A stretch of DNA of 33,821 nucleotides, from contig JAUXCL010000004.1 in NCBI GenBank assembly GCA_030618905.1, forward strand, positions 1-33,821, given 5' to 3'. The notes under the pieces were generated by a model. It had not been told where the DNA came from. It was given only the letters and a program-made list of their open reading frames with translations, and searched no databases. The DNA comes from Bacteroidales bacterium (GTDB lineage: Bacteria > Bacteroidota > Bacteroidia > Bacteroidales > B18-G4). Made by a program: the position numbers and the translations under genes. Each line of letters begins with the position of its first letter. The stretch's first letter is position 1. Shown piece after piece: positions 1-7,860 of the stretch.

Positions 1-852
1 GATGCTGTTTCCTATCAATCCGGTGGTATTTTGTCCTTGCGTTGTTCTTTCACGTACGGTGATAAGGTAGATGCCAGCCAGGCCTTCACTCAATTAATTG
101 CAAAAGGCTTAAAAATGCCTGCATATAATTACGGCATCTGTTCATTTTCCTATACACATGCTTTGCTGAAAGCGCAAAAGCTAAAAGATCAGGGAGTGCT
201 CGATAAACTACAACCAAAATATGTAATTCTTGGGTGCTGGAAAGGCTTGCCTGATCGATCCAGATCGCCCTTTCCACCTGTCGCATCCAAAAAACTTCCT
301 TTGGCAGCTGCTTATATTTCTAAGGATGGAGAAGAAATTAAAATACACGCTCCGTTGAAAACCAGGCACGCTTTCATAATGATAGAATTGTACCGCGAGG
401 AAGGAATCAAAATGAGTTTCAAAAAATTTGTAAAAATATTTATAGCTGCTCCCCGGTACGTTTACCTTTATATTAAAAATAACCGTTTGTATCAAAAACT
501 GAGAGAACACAAATTTCGTAATGAAGTGTCAGATTACGATGTCTATGATTTTTATTTTACAGGTATTGAAAGCCTGTTTTCAGACTATAAAACCAAAATC
601 ATAGTTCTATTCATGCCAAATACGCCCAATGAAAACCCAGATAAGGCTTTGCAAAAAGCCATCACCAATCATCCCGGTATTATTCTTGTCAATGGGCTAC
701 AAGCACTCAAAAAGTACAGTGTTCCGACCCGCGATTATCAGGGAAAACATCCACGACCTACTGCGCACAGAGCCTATGCACGAGAGACAATTAACTCCAT
801 CAAGGCTTTACAGAACCCGTCACCCATCACTCGTCACTCGTCACGGAATTAG
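1..852 (+). CDS. SGNH/GDSL-hydrolase-like protein, 5' end outside the window
   Basis: The reading frame is open from base 1, so the gene starts upstream of the window; the TTG at 31 is not a convincing start. Near the visible N-terminus is an R-C-S-F-T-Y-G-D motif. This resembles block I of SGNH hydrolases in the GCSFT(F/Y)G variant, where Ser is the nucleophile. Near the C-terminus the stretch HPRPTAHRAYA matches block V, which supplies the catalytic His. Such enzymes hydrolyse ester or acyl groups on lipids or sugars; the substrate cannot be told. No membrane segment is obvious in the visible part. The last dozen residues are encoded by a 7-base tandem repeat (819-846). The stop codon overlaps that of the convergent ccsBA gene by 4 bases. 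The family assignment is inferred from two short motifs and their spacing. Confidence 0.6.
   Translation, partial: DAVSYQSGGILSLRCSFTYGDKVDASQAFTQLIAKGLKMPAYNYGICSFSYTHALLKAQKLKDQGVLDKLQPKYVILGCWKGLPDRSRSPFPPVASKKLPLAAAYISKDGEEIKIHAPLKTRHAFIMIELYREEGIKMSFKKFVKIFIAAPRYVYLYIKNNRLYQKLREHKFRNEVSDYDVYDFYFTGIESLFSDYKTKIIVLFMPNTPNENPDKALQKAITNHPGIILVNGLQALKKYSVPTRDYQGKHPRPTAHRAYARETINSIKALQNPSPITRHSSRN
819..846. repeat. Four tandem 7-base units (GTCACTC-like)
   Basis: The units read GTCACCC, ATCACTC, GTCACTC and GTCACGG. They form the 3' end of the SGNH-like gene and lie just before the convergent stop codons. This looks like intergenic simple-sequence DNA that the reading frame has run into. Confidence 0.7.
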
Positions 853-3800
853 TAATAATTCCCCGCCTTCTGCATCCTCCTGTAATTCACATAACCCATC
901 ACTGAGACCATGAAAATTATGGCAACGGTATAGTATACAAACATGGGAACTGGTACAGGATCGCCTTGCGCGTAAGAGTGTAATCCGGATAAATAGTAGT
1001 TCACGCCAAAATATGTCATTAATACTGTGCTAAAGCTGATCAGGGAAGCGAAATTAAAGGCAAATATGCCCTTCAGGCCCGGTATCAGTCTCATGTGGAC
1101 AACAAAGGAATATATCAGCACCGTGATAAGCGCCCAGGTTTCTTTTGGGTCCCAGCCCCAATACCTTCCCCATGACTCATTAGCCCAAACAGCACCCAGG
1201 AATGTGCCTATGGTGATGAGAATTACACCGATAATCAGGTTCATCTCATTGATATTGGTGATTTCTTTGATGGTCTCGCTCAGCTTCTGGAAATTATTCT
1301 TGTTTTGAAAGTTGATCAGCATCAGGTTCAGGAAGCCCAGCAGCGCACCGATGGCAAGAAAACTATAACTGGCCGTGATCACAGCTACGTGAATGACCAG
1401 CCAGTATGACTTCAGAACCGGAACCAGGTTGGTAATTTCCGGATCTAACCAACTCAGATTGGCCACCATTAGCGTAAGTGATGCCAGGATAGCCGTAGTT
1501 GCTAAAGTGATCTTTGATTTCCTCATGAAAAGGAACCCTGAAAACAGCAGGGCCCAGGCAATATAGATCATGGTTTCATATCCATTGCTCCAGGGGGCAT
1601 GACCACCGATATACCACCTGGCTGCAAGCCCAATGGTATGTAATAAGAAACCGAACCCGATCAGGTAGATCAAGACCTTTTCTACTATCCTGAACCTGTT
1701 CTTCTGATTGATCACATTGACAAAGAATAAGATCAACAGGATGAAACCCGTAAGGGCGTAAAAAGGAAATAATCTTTTGAAAATATTGATCTTATTATAC
1801 CTGATTTCCAATGTTGTCTTGAATGAAGGAGGGATTATCTCAGTGCCATATCTTTCCTGGAATGTTTTGAGGTAATCAAGATACTCGTCAGCCAGGGCCC
1901 AATCACCATTAGAAGTTGATTCAGAGATAGCGCTATAATACAATGGCAGAATAGTTCTGACAAATCCCAGGTCAGTACTGTCGAAGACAGCATCAGCGTT
2001 ATTTGCCGAATACCATTTATTATTCTCATCTCCCGGTTTTGGGAAAATAGTTAAAAAGTCCCCGGTATACACCATGTAAATGATATTCACCCGTTCATCT
2101 ACCTTGATCACATCTTTGTCCAGGCTATTCTTTTCGGCGGGTTTTTTATTGTGTGCTGCTTCCACCAGGCCCGAAAGTTTATAACTCCCGTTTTGCATGT
2201 CAATAAAGTCATTAAACGATGCAAATTTCCCTGAAATACCAAGAAATTTTTTCAATTCGGCATCAGATACTTTAATCATTGGGACGGCCTGCCATAAACC
2301 CGGATTGGATAGCATGCTCAGGAATACCTGTTCCGCATTTAATCCCAGGATCTTATCTTTACGGTGTACTTTCCGCAGTATCTCTGCGGATAAAGTATTG
2401 ATAGGCTTGATCCTGCCGTTCTTATCCTGGACCAGCAATGCGCCAAAATCAGCTGCATGCTTTTTGTCAATGGCAATCTGATCCGTAAATACTGAATGAT
2501 CTATGGGCTGGTTCATCTGATGATCCTGTGCGTTGGTATAGGCAGGTAACACCATAAGTCCAAGCAACAGCATACCAGCCGCCTTGCTGACTGTTTTCTT
2601 CTTTGATGAAGCCCTTGCCAGGATCCGGAATCTGCTATGGCGGCTAAAGAAGCTGAAAAACATCCCAACTGTGAGGAAAAAGTATCCGATATAAGTGACG
2701 ACGGTTCCCCAGGCATCATGGTTGACAGAAAGGATGGTGCCTTTCTCATCTTTATCGTAGGATGATTGGAAAAATCTGTATCCGCTATAATTAAGTACAT
2801 TGTTCATGAAAATCCGGTAAGGCATTTCGAGGTTTGAACGTTCATCGATAACCGTTATCTCACTGGCGAAAGATGATGGGCTCATCGATCCGGGGTAGCG
2901 TTCCAGCTGAAAATCGTTCAGGTATAATGAAAATGGGATTTCAATATTCTTCGATCCATAAGCAAGGGAAACCGTCACAGCACCTAAATTCTTTTCGACC
3001 GGTACACCCAGCATATTTTTACCGCCCAGGACCGGAACTTCTATGGTTTTCCCCTCATGCGTAACATCAAAAATGACTGCATCGATGGCACTTATCATGG
3101 AGCCATGATGAGCTGAGACTAATTTAGTTTTTGCTGAGGTAAATAAGTTGTTGAATACTATGTTTTTACCGTTAATATTATAAATCTTAAGGGTTTCAAG
3201 TTGATAAATATTCTCTTTTACCAGAGTGTCAACGGTATTCTCCATCATATTCCTCAAGAGCATGTCATATGGTGAAATAACATGAAAGGCACCTTCTTCA
3301 TATAAGATGCGAATATCTGCAGCCTGATCAATGTCGCCCTGGAAGCTAATCAGGACATTATTGATTTGCCTGAAATCACCTTGCTTAATGAAATAATTCA
3401 TTCGCCCAGCCATGTCCATGGTCACCAATGAAACAATAGGAATTCCGTCCGGAACCTCAATAACAGTTTCAGCAGCATGGGGTACAAACTCTTTAAATTC
3501 TATTTTGTAGTCCTTATCATTGGCCTGTAACGTCTTACTGAACTTGTTTGTCTTGAAAACCGAAAAGTAATAAGGATAATCATGGTAAGTTTCCTGCTGT
3601 CCCTCCCTGATCCAAACCTGTACAAAAGTGTTGTCTGAAATGAAATGATTGGATGTTTCTCCCTCGCGGATGTTCATGGTTCCTTCAGATCCAAGAAAAC
3701 GCGTAATTGCAGCCCCCAGCAGGATAATGATAAATGCCAGGTGAAAGACCAGCGCACTGAGTTTTTTCAGTCGGTACAACTTGTATTTAAAGATGCTGCC

Positions 3801-3986
3801 AATCAGGCTGATACAGGTGATAAGCAAGAGCAGCTCGAACCAGGTTGCATTGTAAACGAGCGTCCTGGCGCCCATGGTCCCATAATCATTCTCAATAAAT
3901 GTAGCAGTTCCAATGACTGCAGCAAAAATGAGGATTAAAGTCCCGGCAAATTTCATGGAGAATATAAAGTCAAATATCTTATTCAT
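849..3986 (-). CDS. ccsBA: Fused ResB/CcsA-type cytochrome c haem lyase (system II)
   Basis: CcsBA carries haem across the inner membrane and attaches it to CxxCH motifs of apocytochromes c. The 1045-residue protein is a CcsB(ResB)-CcsA fusion. The N-terminal part (about 1-450) has several membrane segments and a large outside domain, as in ResB. A hydrophobic segment near 470-490 is followed by an outside region of about 230 residues. The C-terminal part (about 740-1040) is a multi-spanning CcsA domain. It contains the tryptophan-rich haem-handling motif around 930-950 (WGRYWGWDPKETW). Histidines that could ligate haem are seen in GGHAPW (near 794), WLVIHV and FVVHMRL. It lies 141 bases downstream of actF on the same strand, which fits a role in maturing ActA and ActE. 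The fused form is common in Bacteroidota. Confidence 0.93.
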   Translation of the reverse strand: MNKIFDFIFSMKFAGTLILIFAAVIGTATFIENDYGTMGARTLVYNATWFELLLLITCISLIGSIFKYKLYRLKKLSALVFHLAFIIILLGAAITRFLGSEGTMNIREGETSNHFISDNTFVQVWIREGQQETYHDYPYYFSVFKTNKFSKTLQANDKDYKIEFKEFVPHAAETVIEVPDGIPIVSLVTMDMAGRMNYFIKQGDFRQINNVLISFQGDIDQAADIRILYEEGAFHVISPYDMLLRNMMENTVDTLVKENIYQLETLKIYNINGKNIVFNNLFTSAKTKLVSAHHGSMISAIDAVIFDVTHEGKTIEVPVLGGKNMLGVPVEKNLGAVTVSLAYGSKNIEIPFSLYLNDFQLERYPGSMSPSSFASEITVIDERSNLEMPYRIFMNNVLNYSGYRFFQSSYDKDEKGTILSVNHDAWGTVVTYIGYFFLTVGMFFSFFSRHSRFRILARASSKKKTVSKAAGMLLLGLMVLPAYTNAQDHQMNQPIDHSVFTDQIAIDKKHAADFGALLVQDKNGRIKPINTLSAEILRKVHRKDKILGLNAEQVFLSMLSNPGLWQAVPMIKVSDAELKKFLGISGKFASFNDFIDMQNGSYKLSGLVEAAHNKKPAEKNSLDKDVIKVDERVNIIYMVYTGDFLTIFPKPGDENNKWYSANNADAVFDSTDLGFVRTILPLYYSAISESTSNGDWALADEYLDYLKTFQERYGTEIIPPSFKTTLEIRYNKINIFKRLFPFYALTGFILLILFFVNVINQKNRFRIVEKVLIYLIGFGFLLHTIGLAARWYIGGHAPWSNGYETMIYIAWALLFSGFLFMRKSKITLATTAILASLTLMVANLSWLDPEITNLVPVLKSYWLVIHVAVITASYSFLAIGALLGFLNLMLINFQNKNNFQKLSETIKEITNINEMNLIIGVILITIGTFLGAVWANESWGRYWGWDPKETWALITVLIYSFVVHMRLIPGLKGIFAFNFASLISFSTVLMTYFGVNYYLSGLHSYAQGDPVPVPMFVYYTVAIIFMVSVMGYVNYRRMQKAGNYY

Positions 3987-4071
3987 AACAGGTAGGATGT
4001 TGATGTAAGCTGAACCAGCTTTATTTATAAGCGTTCAAAATTAATGAAAATAGCAGGCGGTCTGATGGATA

Positions 4072-4085
4072 ATGATATATATCAT
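4072..4085. promoter_or_regulatory. Perfect 14-base palindrome between actF and ccsBA
   Basis: The sequence ATGATATATATCAT is its own reverse complement. It sits in the 141-base gap upstream of ccsBA. It could be an operator, but its low complexity means chance is also possible. No clear TAnnTTTG promoter box was found next to it. Confidence 0.25.
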
Positions 4086-4127
4086 ACTCAGCCAGATTAA
4101 ACCATATTTCAGATTCAGAAGAGCTTG

Positions 4128-5294
4128 CTAATGATGATGCAGACTTTCTTCAAGGTATGGATGATTCCTGGCAACCAAAGGTGCTTTGGCCAGCGACCAG
4201 GCAACTACGAAAGCAAAGATGCCAAGGTAGCCGATAAAGGTTCCGATCTCGATATAATTGATCTCCAGTATACCATAAGTGCCTACGATAACTTGCTGAT
4301 ACAGGTCAACCCATTGTCCAAACATCAGGAGTATACCAATGGCAAGTAATGCATTTTTATTGGTGGCTATTTTGCCGGAAAGCAGGAGAATAAATGGCAC
4401 TAACCAATTGATGATCAACTCCGCATAGAAAAAGAACTGGAATTCCCCTTTGGTTCTGGGAAGGTAATATATCGTCTCTTCGGGAATATTGGCATACCAG
4501 ATGAGGATATACTGCGAAAACCAGGTATAAGCCCAGATGACTCCAAGGATAAGTATATATTTTGAAAAATCCCTGAGGTGCGATTTATTGAGAAATGGAA
4601 GGTAACCTGTTTTATTCAGGATAATGATGACCATAACAATAATCACAGAACCGTGGTAGAATCCCATTACAAAGTTTCTCACAGCAAATATGGTACTGAA
4701 CCAGTGTACATCGATCGACATGATCCAGTCGAATGAGGCCAGAGAAAAGGTGATAGCAAGTACAAAAATGTATACTTTGGAATAGAATTCACTTTTTTGA
4801 AAATATTTCAACCCACCTTCCTGGTCTTCTTTTAGTGAGTATCTGCGCAATAAATAGTTGAGGAATGTCCAGACTATAAAAAACAGTGCGTACCTGGCAA
4901 TGAAGAATGTGGTGTTGAGATAAGGGGACTTGTGTGCGATGAGGGCATCATGTTCAACAGCATCATGGTGTGCCCAATGATACAGGTCAGGTAAGCCGAA
5001 CAGTATGATTGGCAGCATTAATATGCCGGCAACTGGAATGAAACTTGTAATGGCCTGTGGGATACGGACAAATGCTGAGGACCATCCTGATTGTGAGATG
5101 TATTGGATGGCTGCAAAGAAGCTTGCACCGATAGCGATGGTCAGAAAGTAATAGTTACTCATCAGCAGATTTGCCCATGTTTTGACAGGATTGGACATCA
5201 ATCCGAAAATCACCGTGATAACCCCAATACCAAAAAGGGAGAGGGAAATGTATTTAAATATGGGTGATATGGTCAGTTTCTTATCCATTATCAT
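4128..5294 (-). CDS. actF: Alternative Complex III subunit ActF (NrfD-like, quinol-side membrane subunit)
   Basis: ActF is one of two NrfD/PsrC-like membrane subunits of Alternative Complex III, which oxidises quinol and passes electrons to cytochrome c or an oxidase. The 388-residue protein is almost entirely hydrophobic, with about ten membrane segments. It has His- and Asp-rich stretches typical of ActF, such as HHDAVEHDALIAHKSPY and HWFSTIFAVRN. There are two possible starts in MIMDKK, two codons apart; the downstream ATG (5288) is equally plausible. The gene is last in the act run, 45 bases after actE. In many genomes cytochrome oxidase genes follow actF, but here ccsBA does. Confidence 0.92.
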   Translation of the reverse strand: MIMDKKLTISPIFKYISLSLFGIGVITVIFGLMSNPVKTWANLLMSNYYFLTIAIGASFFAAIQYISQSGWSSAFVRIPQAITSFIPVAGILMLPIILFGLPDLYHWAHHDAVEHDALIAHKSPYLNTTFFIARYALFFIVWTFLNYLLRRYSLKEDQEGGLKYFQKSEFYSKVYIFVLAITFSLASFDWIMSIDVHWFSTIFAVRNFVMGFYHGSVIIVMVIIILNKTGYLPFLNKSHLRDFSKYILILGVIWAYTWFSQYILIWYANIPEETIYYLPRTKGEFQFFFYAELIINWLVPFILLLSGKIATNKNALLAIGILLMFGQWVDLYQQVIVGTYGILEINYIEIGTFIGYLGIFAFVVAWSLAKAPLVARNHPYLEESLHHH

Positions 5295-5339
5295 TATTTT
5301 TTAATTGTTTCCAAGCTGATTATTCCTTTTCGTATTGAT

Positions 5340-5912
5340 CTATTTAGCGATTGACCGCAAATAATTGATGATCATCCACCTGTTTTCCGCTGTGATCTGT
5401 CCCCCGTGAGGTCCCATCAGTCCCGACAGGGAACCCATGGTGATGATATGATAAAGCTCACCATCGGGTTTGCCCTGCACATAAGCATCAACCAGTGATG
5501 TTGGTTTAGCTTTAAATTTTTTGCTGCTATACAAAAACCCATCTCCAGCCCCTGTCTTTCCATGGCAGTTCAAACAATAGATAGTATATTGTGCTTTACC
5601 TTTTACCAGGCTGATCCCATTGGCTTCAACCGGGTTGATCAATTCTTCACCGGCCCTGAGCTGATCAGGATATGAGCGTTTTTTATAGGGATAAGCTTTA
5701 TAACCACGCGGAATGGTCCCTTCTACCGGGGTTAGCATCGTTACGGAATCGATAAATACCGGGTTTGGACTATACGCATTGTAAGCTTCAGAATAATACA
5801 TATCGGGCATATAGGCATATCCCGGATTACTCCGGTCATGGTTACAGGCGGAAGCCATCAACAGGAGTCCGGCAAACAGCACTAATTTATACTTTCGAAT
5901 GAATGTTATCAT
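5340..5912 (-). CDS. actE: Alternative Complex III subunit ActE, monohaem cytochrome c lipoprotein
   Basis: This 190-residue protein has a lipoprotein signal: a hydrophobic stretch ending in LMASAC, with Cys23 as the likely lipid anchor. A single haem c site CLNCH is at 113-117. Met159 or Met166 (TMGSLSGLMGPHG) is the likely distal ligand. It should sit on the periplasmic face of the complex and carry electrons out of ActA. It lies 11 bases after actD and 45 before actF. Length and motif order match ActE of the family. Confidence 0.93.
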   Translation of the reverse strand: MITFIRKYKLVLFAGLLLMASACNHDRSNPGYAYMPDMYYSEAYNAYSPNPVFIDSVTMLTPVEGTIPRGYKAYPYKKRSYPDQLRAGEELINPVEANGISLVKGKAQYTIYCLNCHGKTGAGDGFLYSSKKFKAKPTSLVDAYVQGKPDGELYHIITMGSLSGLMGPHGGQITAENRWMIINYLRSIAK

Positions 5913-5923
5913 GACTGCTAAGA

Positions 5924-6472
5924 TTAATCGTTTTCTTCTTCAATATATCCCTCGGGGAGAGGCTTTTCAGCTATTTCCACCGCTCCGGTTTCTTCCAGTA
6001 CCTTATTGATCTGAGATATGTCATCAGCACTTAATTCGGGATCTTTTTCAATAACAATGGCAAATTTATCATCAGTTGTCCGGGGATCGATCATCACCAC
6101 CTTTTTACCCGGGCCTAGTTTTTGACGGATGAAAAAGGTCATAAAAGTCAGCAATGTGGCCACAAATATTGTGGCTATAAACATGATGATGATAAATGAA
6201 AGTGAATTCAGCGGCTTACCCCCGAATTTTAGCGGATAACTCACAACAGATGTCCAGTAGAGGAACGCAAATGACACAGAAACGCCAATGACACCATAGA
6301 TAAATGTGAGGTATGGCAGTCGTGTTTTCAGGTTTAATGCTTCAAACACCCCATGAACCGGAAATGGAGAAAAGACATTTTTAATCTTAATGCCCTTTTC
6401 CCTGATCTTAAGAATGGCACTTACCAGCACATCCGGGTCATCGTAAACGCCAATGATTTCAATCTTTTCCAT
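5924..6472 (-). CDS. actD: Alternative Complex III subunit ActD (DUF3341)
   Basis: This is the small DUF3341 membrane subunit of Alternative Complex III. The 182-residue protein begins with a soluble stretch (about 1-55). Two membrane helices follow (about 58-78 and 95-115), then a soluble tail with many Asp and Glu. It has no cofactor motif; in the known complexes ActD is structural. It starts 4 bases after the actC stop and ends 11 bases before actE, so it is surely co-translated. Confidence 0.93.
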   Translation of the reverse strand: MEKIEIIGVYDDPDVLVSAILKIREKGIKIKNVFSPFPVHGVFEALNLKTRLPYLTFIYGVIGVSVSFAFLYWTSVVSYPLKFGGKPLNSLSFIIIMFIATIFVATLLTFMTFFIRQKLGPGKKVVMIDPRTTDDKFAIVIEKDPELSADDISQINKVLEETGAVEIAEKPLPEGYIEEEND

Positions 6473-6476
6473 TATC

Positions 6477-7841
6477 TTATTTTTTTACTATGCTTGTTTC
6501 TTTTAAGATCCCTTTGATCTCAGAGATTGCGATCATGGGGATATAGCGGAAGAAGAGTAATATTCCAAGAAAGAATATTCCAAGTGTTCCGATAAAAATA
6601 GCTGCCTCGATAAATGTCGGTTCATAGGTGGCCCAGCTGGAAGGCAGAAAGTCCTTTGAAAGGGAAGTCACTACGATCACATACCTTTCAAACCACATCC
6701 CGATATTAATGAAAATAGAGATGATAAATACCAGGGTGATGTTGCTCCTGATCTTTTTGAACCAGAAAAGCTGAGGAATTATGGTATTACATGTGATCAT
6801 TGTCCAGAAGGCTACCGTATACTCACCGGTCACCCTGTTTTTCATGAAGGTAAACATCTCATATTCGGTTCCTGAATACCAGGCGATGAACAACTCTGTT
6901 GCATAAGCAGTTCCCATGATGAGACTGATGAAGGTCAGTATTCGTGCAATAGCATCAAGGTGACCTTTGGTCACATAATCCTGGTATTTAAATACCTTTC
7001 TGACAATGATCATCAGGGTGAGCACCATGCCAAATCCTGAAAAGATGGCGCCAACCACAAAATAGGGTGGGAATATTGTTGTATGCCAGCCGGGCATAAT
7101 TGAGGTGGCAAAGTCCATGGATACGATGGAGTGGACAGCGATAACCAGCGGAGCAGCAAGCCCACCGAGAAGCAATGATGCAGTTTCAAACCTTAGCCAT
7201 CCTCTTGCAGTACCGACCCATCCAAAGCTAAGGAAACCGTAAACTGCCTTTTTGGTTTTTGATATCGACCGTTCGCGGATATTTGCAAAATCAGGGATCA
7301 TGCCAATATACCAGAATACTGCCGATGCCATAAGATATGTGCTGATCGCCACAACATCCCAGAATAGCGGGGAGTTGAAATTATCCCATATCGGTCCCCG
7401 TGTATTCCAGTAAGGCAGGATGAAAAATGCATTCCAGATTCTTCCCATATGCAGCATGGGGAACATACCGGCGCAAATCACCGCCACAACTGTCATCGCT
7501 TCAGCGGCACGGTTAATTGATGTCCTCCACTTCTGCCGCATGATTAATAAAAATATGGAAAAAGCGGTTCCGGCATGTCCAATACCTATCCACCATACAA
7601 AGTTGATGATTCCGAAACCCCAGGCAACGTTATTGTTCACCCCCCATGTGCCAATCCCTGTTGAAACGGTTACATAAATGGCCCATAAACCCAATACCAT
7701 CATACCAGTGCTGATGAACATTGCCAGGAACCACCATTTGGGTGGTGACTTGGCTTCCAGCGGTCTTAAGATATCTTCCGTGACCTGATGGTAAGTTTTA
7801 TCGCCTTTTACGAGTATACCTCGAACGCCAATATTATACAT
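6477..7841 (-). CDS. actC: Alternative Complex III subunit ActC (NrfD/PsrC-type quinol-binding subunit)
   Basis: ActC is the main NrfD-family membrane subunit and holds the quinol-oxidising site near the periplasmic face, below the iron-sulfur subunit ActB. The 454-residue protein has about ten membrane segments. Family hallmarks seen are GIGHAGTAFS in the second helix region, MLHMGRIWN, and SPLFWDVVAIS with a buried Asp. It starts 19 bases after actB and is followed 4 bases later by actD. It is the longer of the two NrfD-like paralogues in the cluster. Confidence 0.95.
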   Translation of the reverse strand: MYNIGVRGILVKGDKTYHQVTEDILRPLEAKSPPKWWFLAMFISTGMMVLGLWAIYVTVSTGIGTWGVNNNVAWGFGIINFVWWIGIGHAGTAFSIFLLIMRQKWRTSINRAAEAMTVVAVICAGMFPMLHMGRIWNAFFILPYWNTRGPIWDNFNSPLFWDVVAISTYLMASAVFWYIGMIPDFANIRERSISKTKKAVYGFLSFGWVGTARGWLRFETASLLLGGLAAPLVIAVHSIVSMDFATSIMPGWHTTIFPPYFVVGAIFSGFGMVLTLMIIVRKVFKYQDYVTKGHLDAIARILTFISLIMGTAYATELFIAWYSGTEYEMFTFMKNRVTGEYTVAFWTMITCNTIIPQLFWFKKIRSNITLVFIISIFINIGMWFERYVIVVTSLSKDFLPSSWATYEPTFIEAAIFIGTLGIFFLGILLFFRYIPMIAISEIKGILKETSIVKK

Positions 7842-7860
7842 AATGATAATTTTTTTCCAT

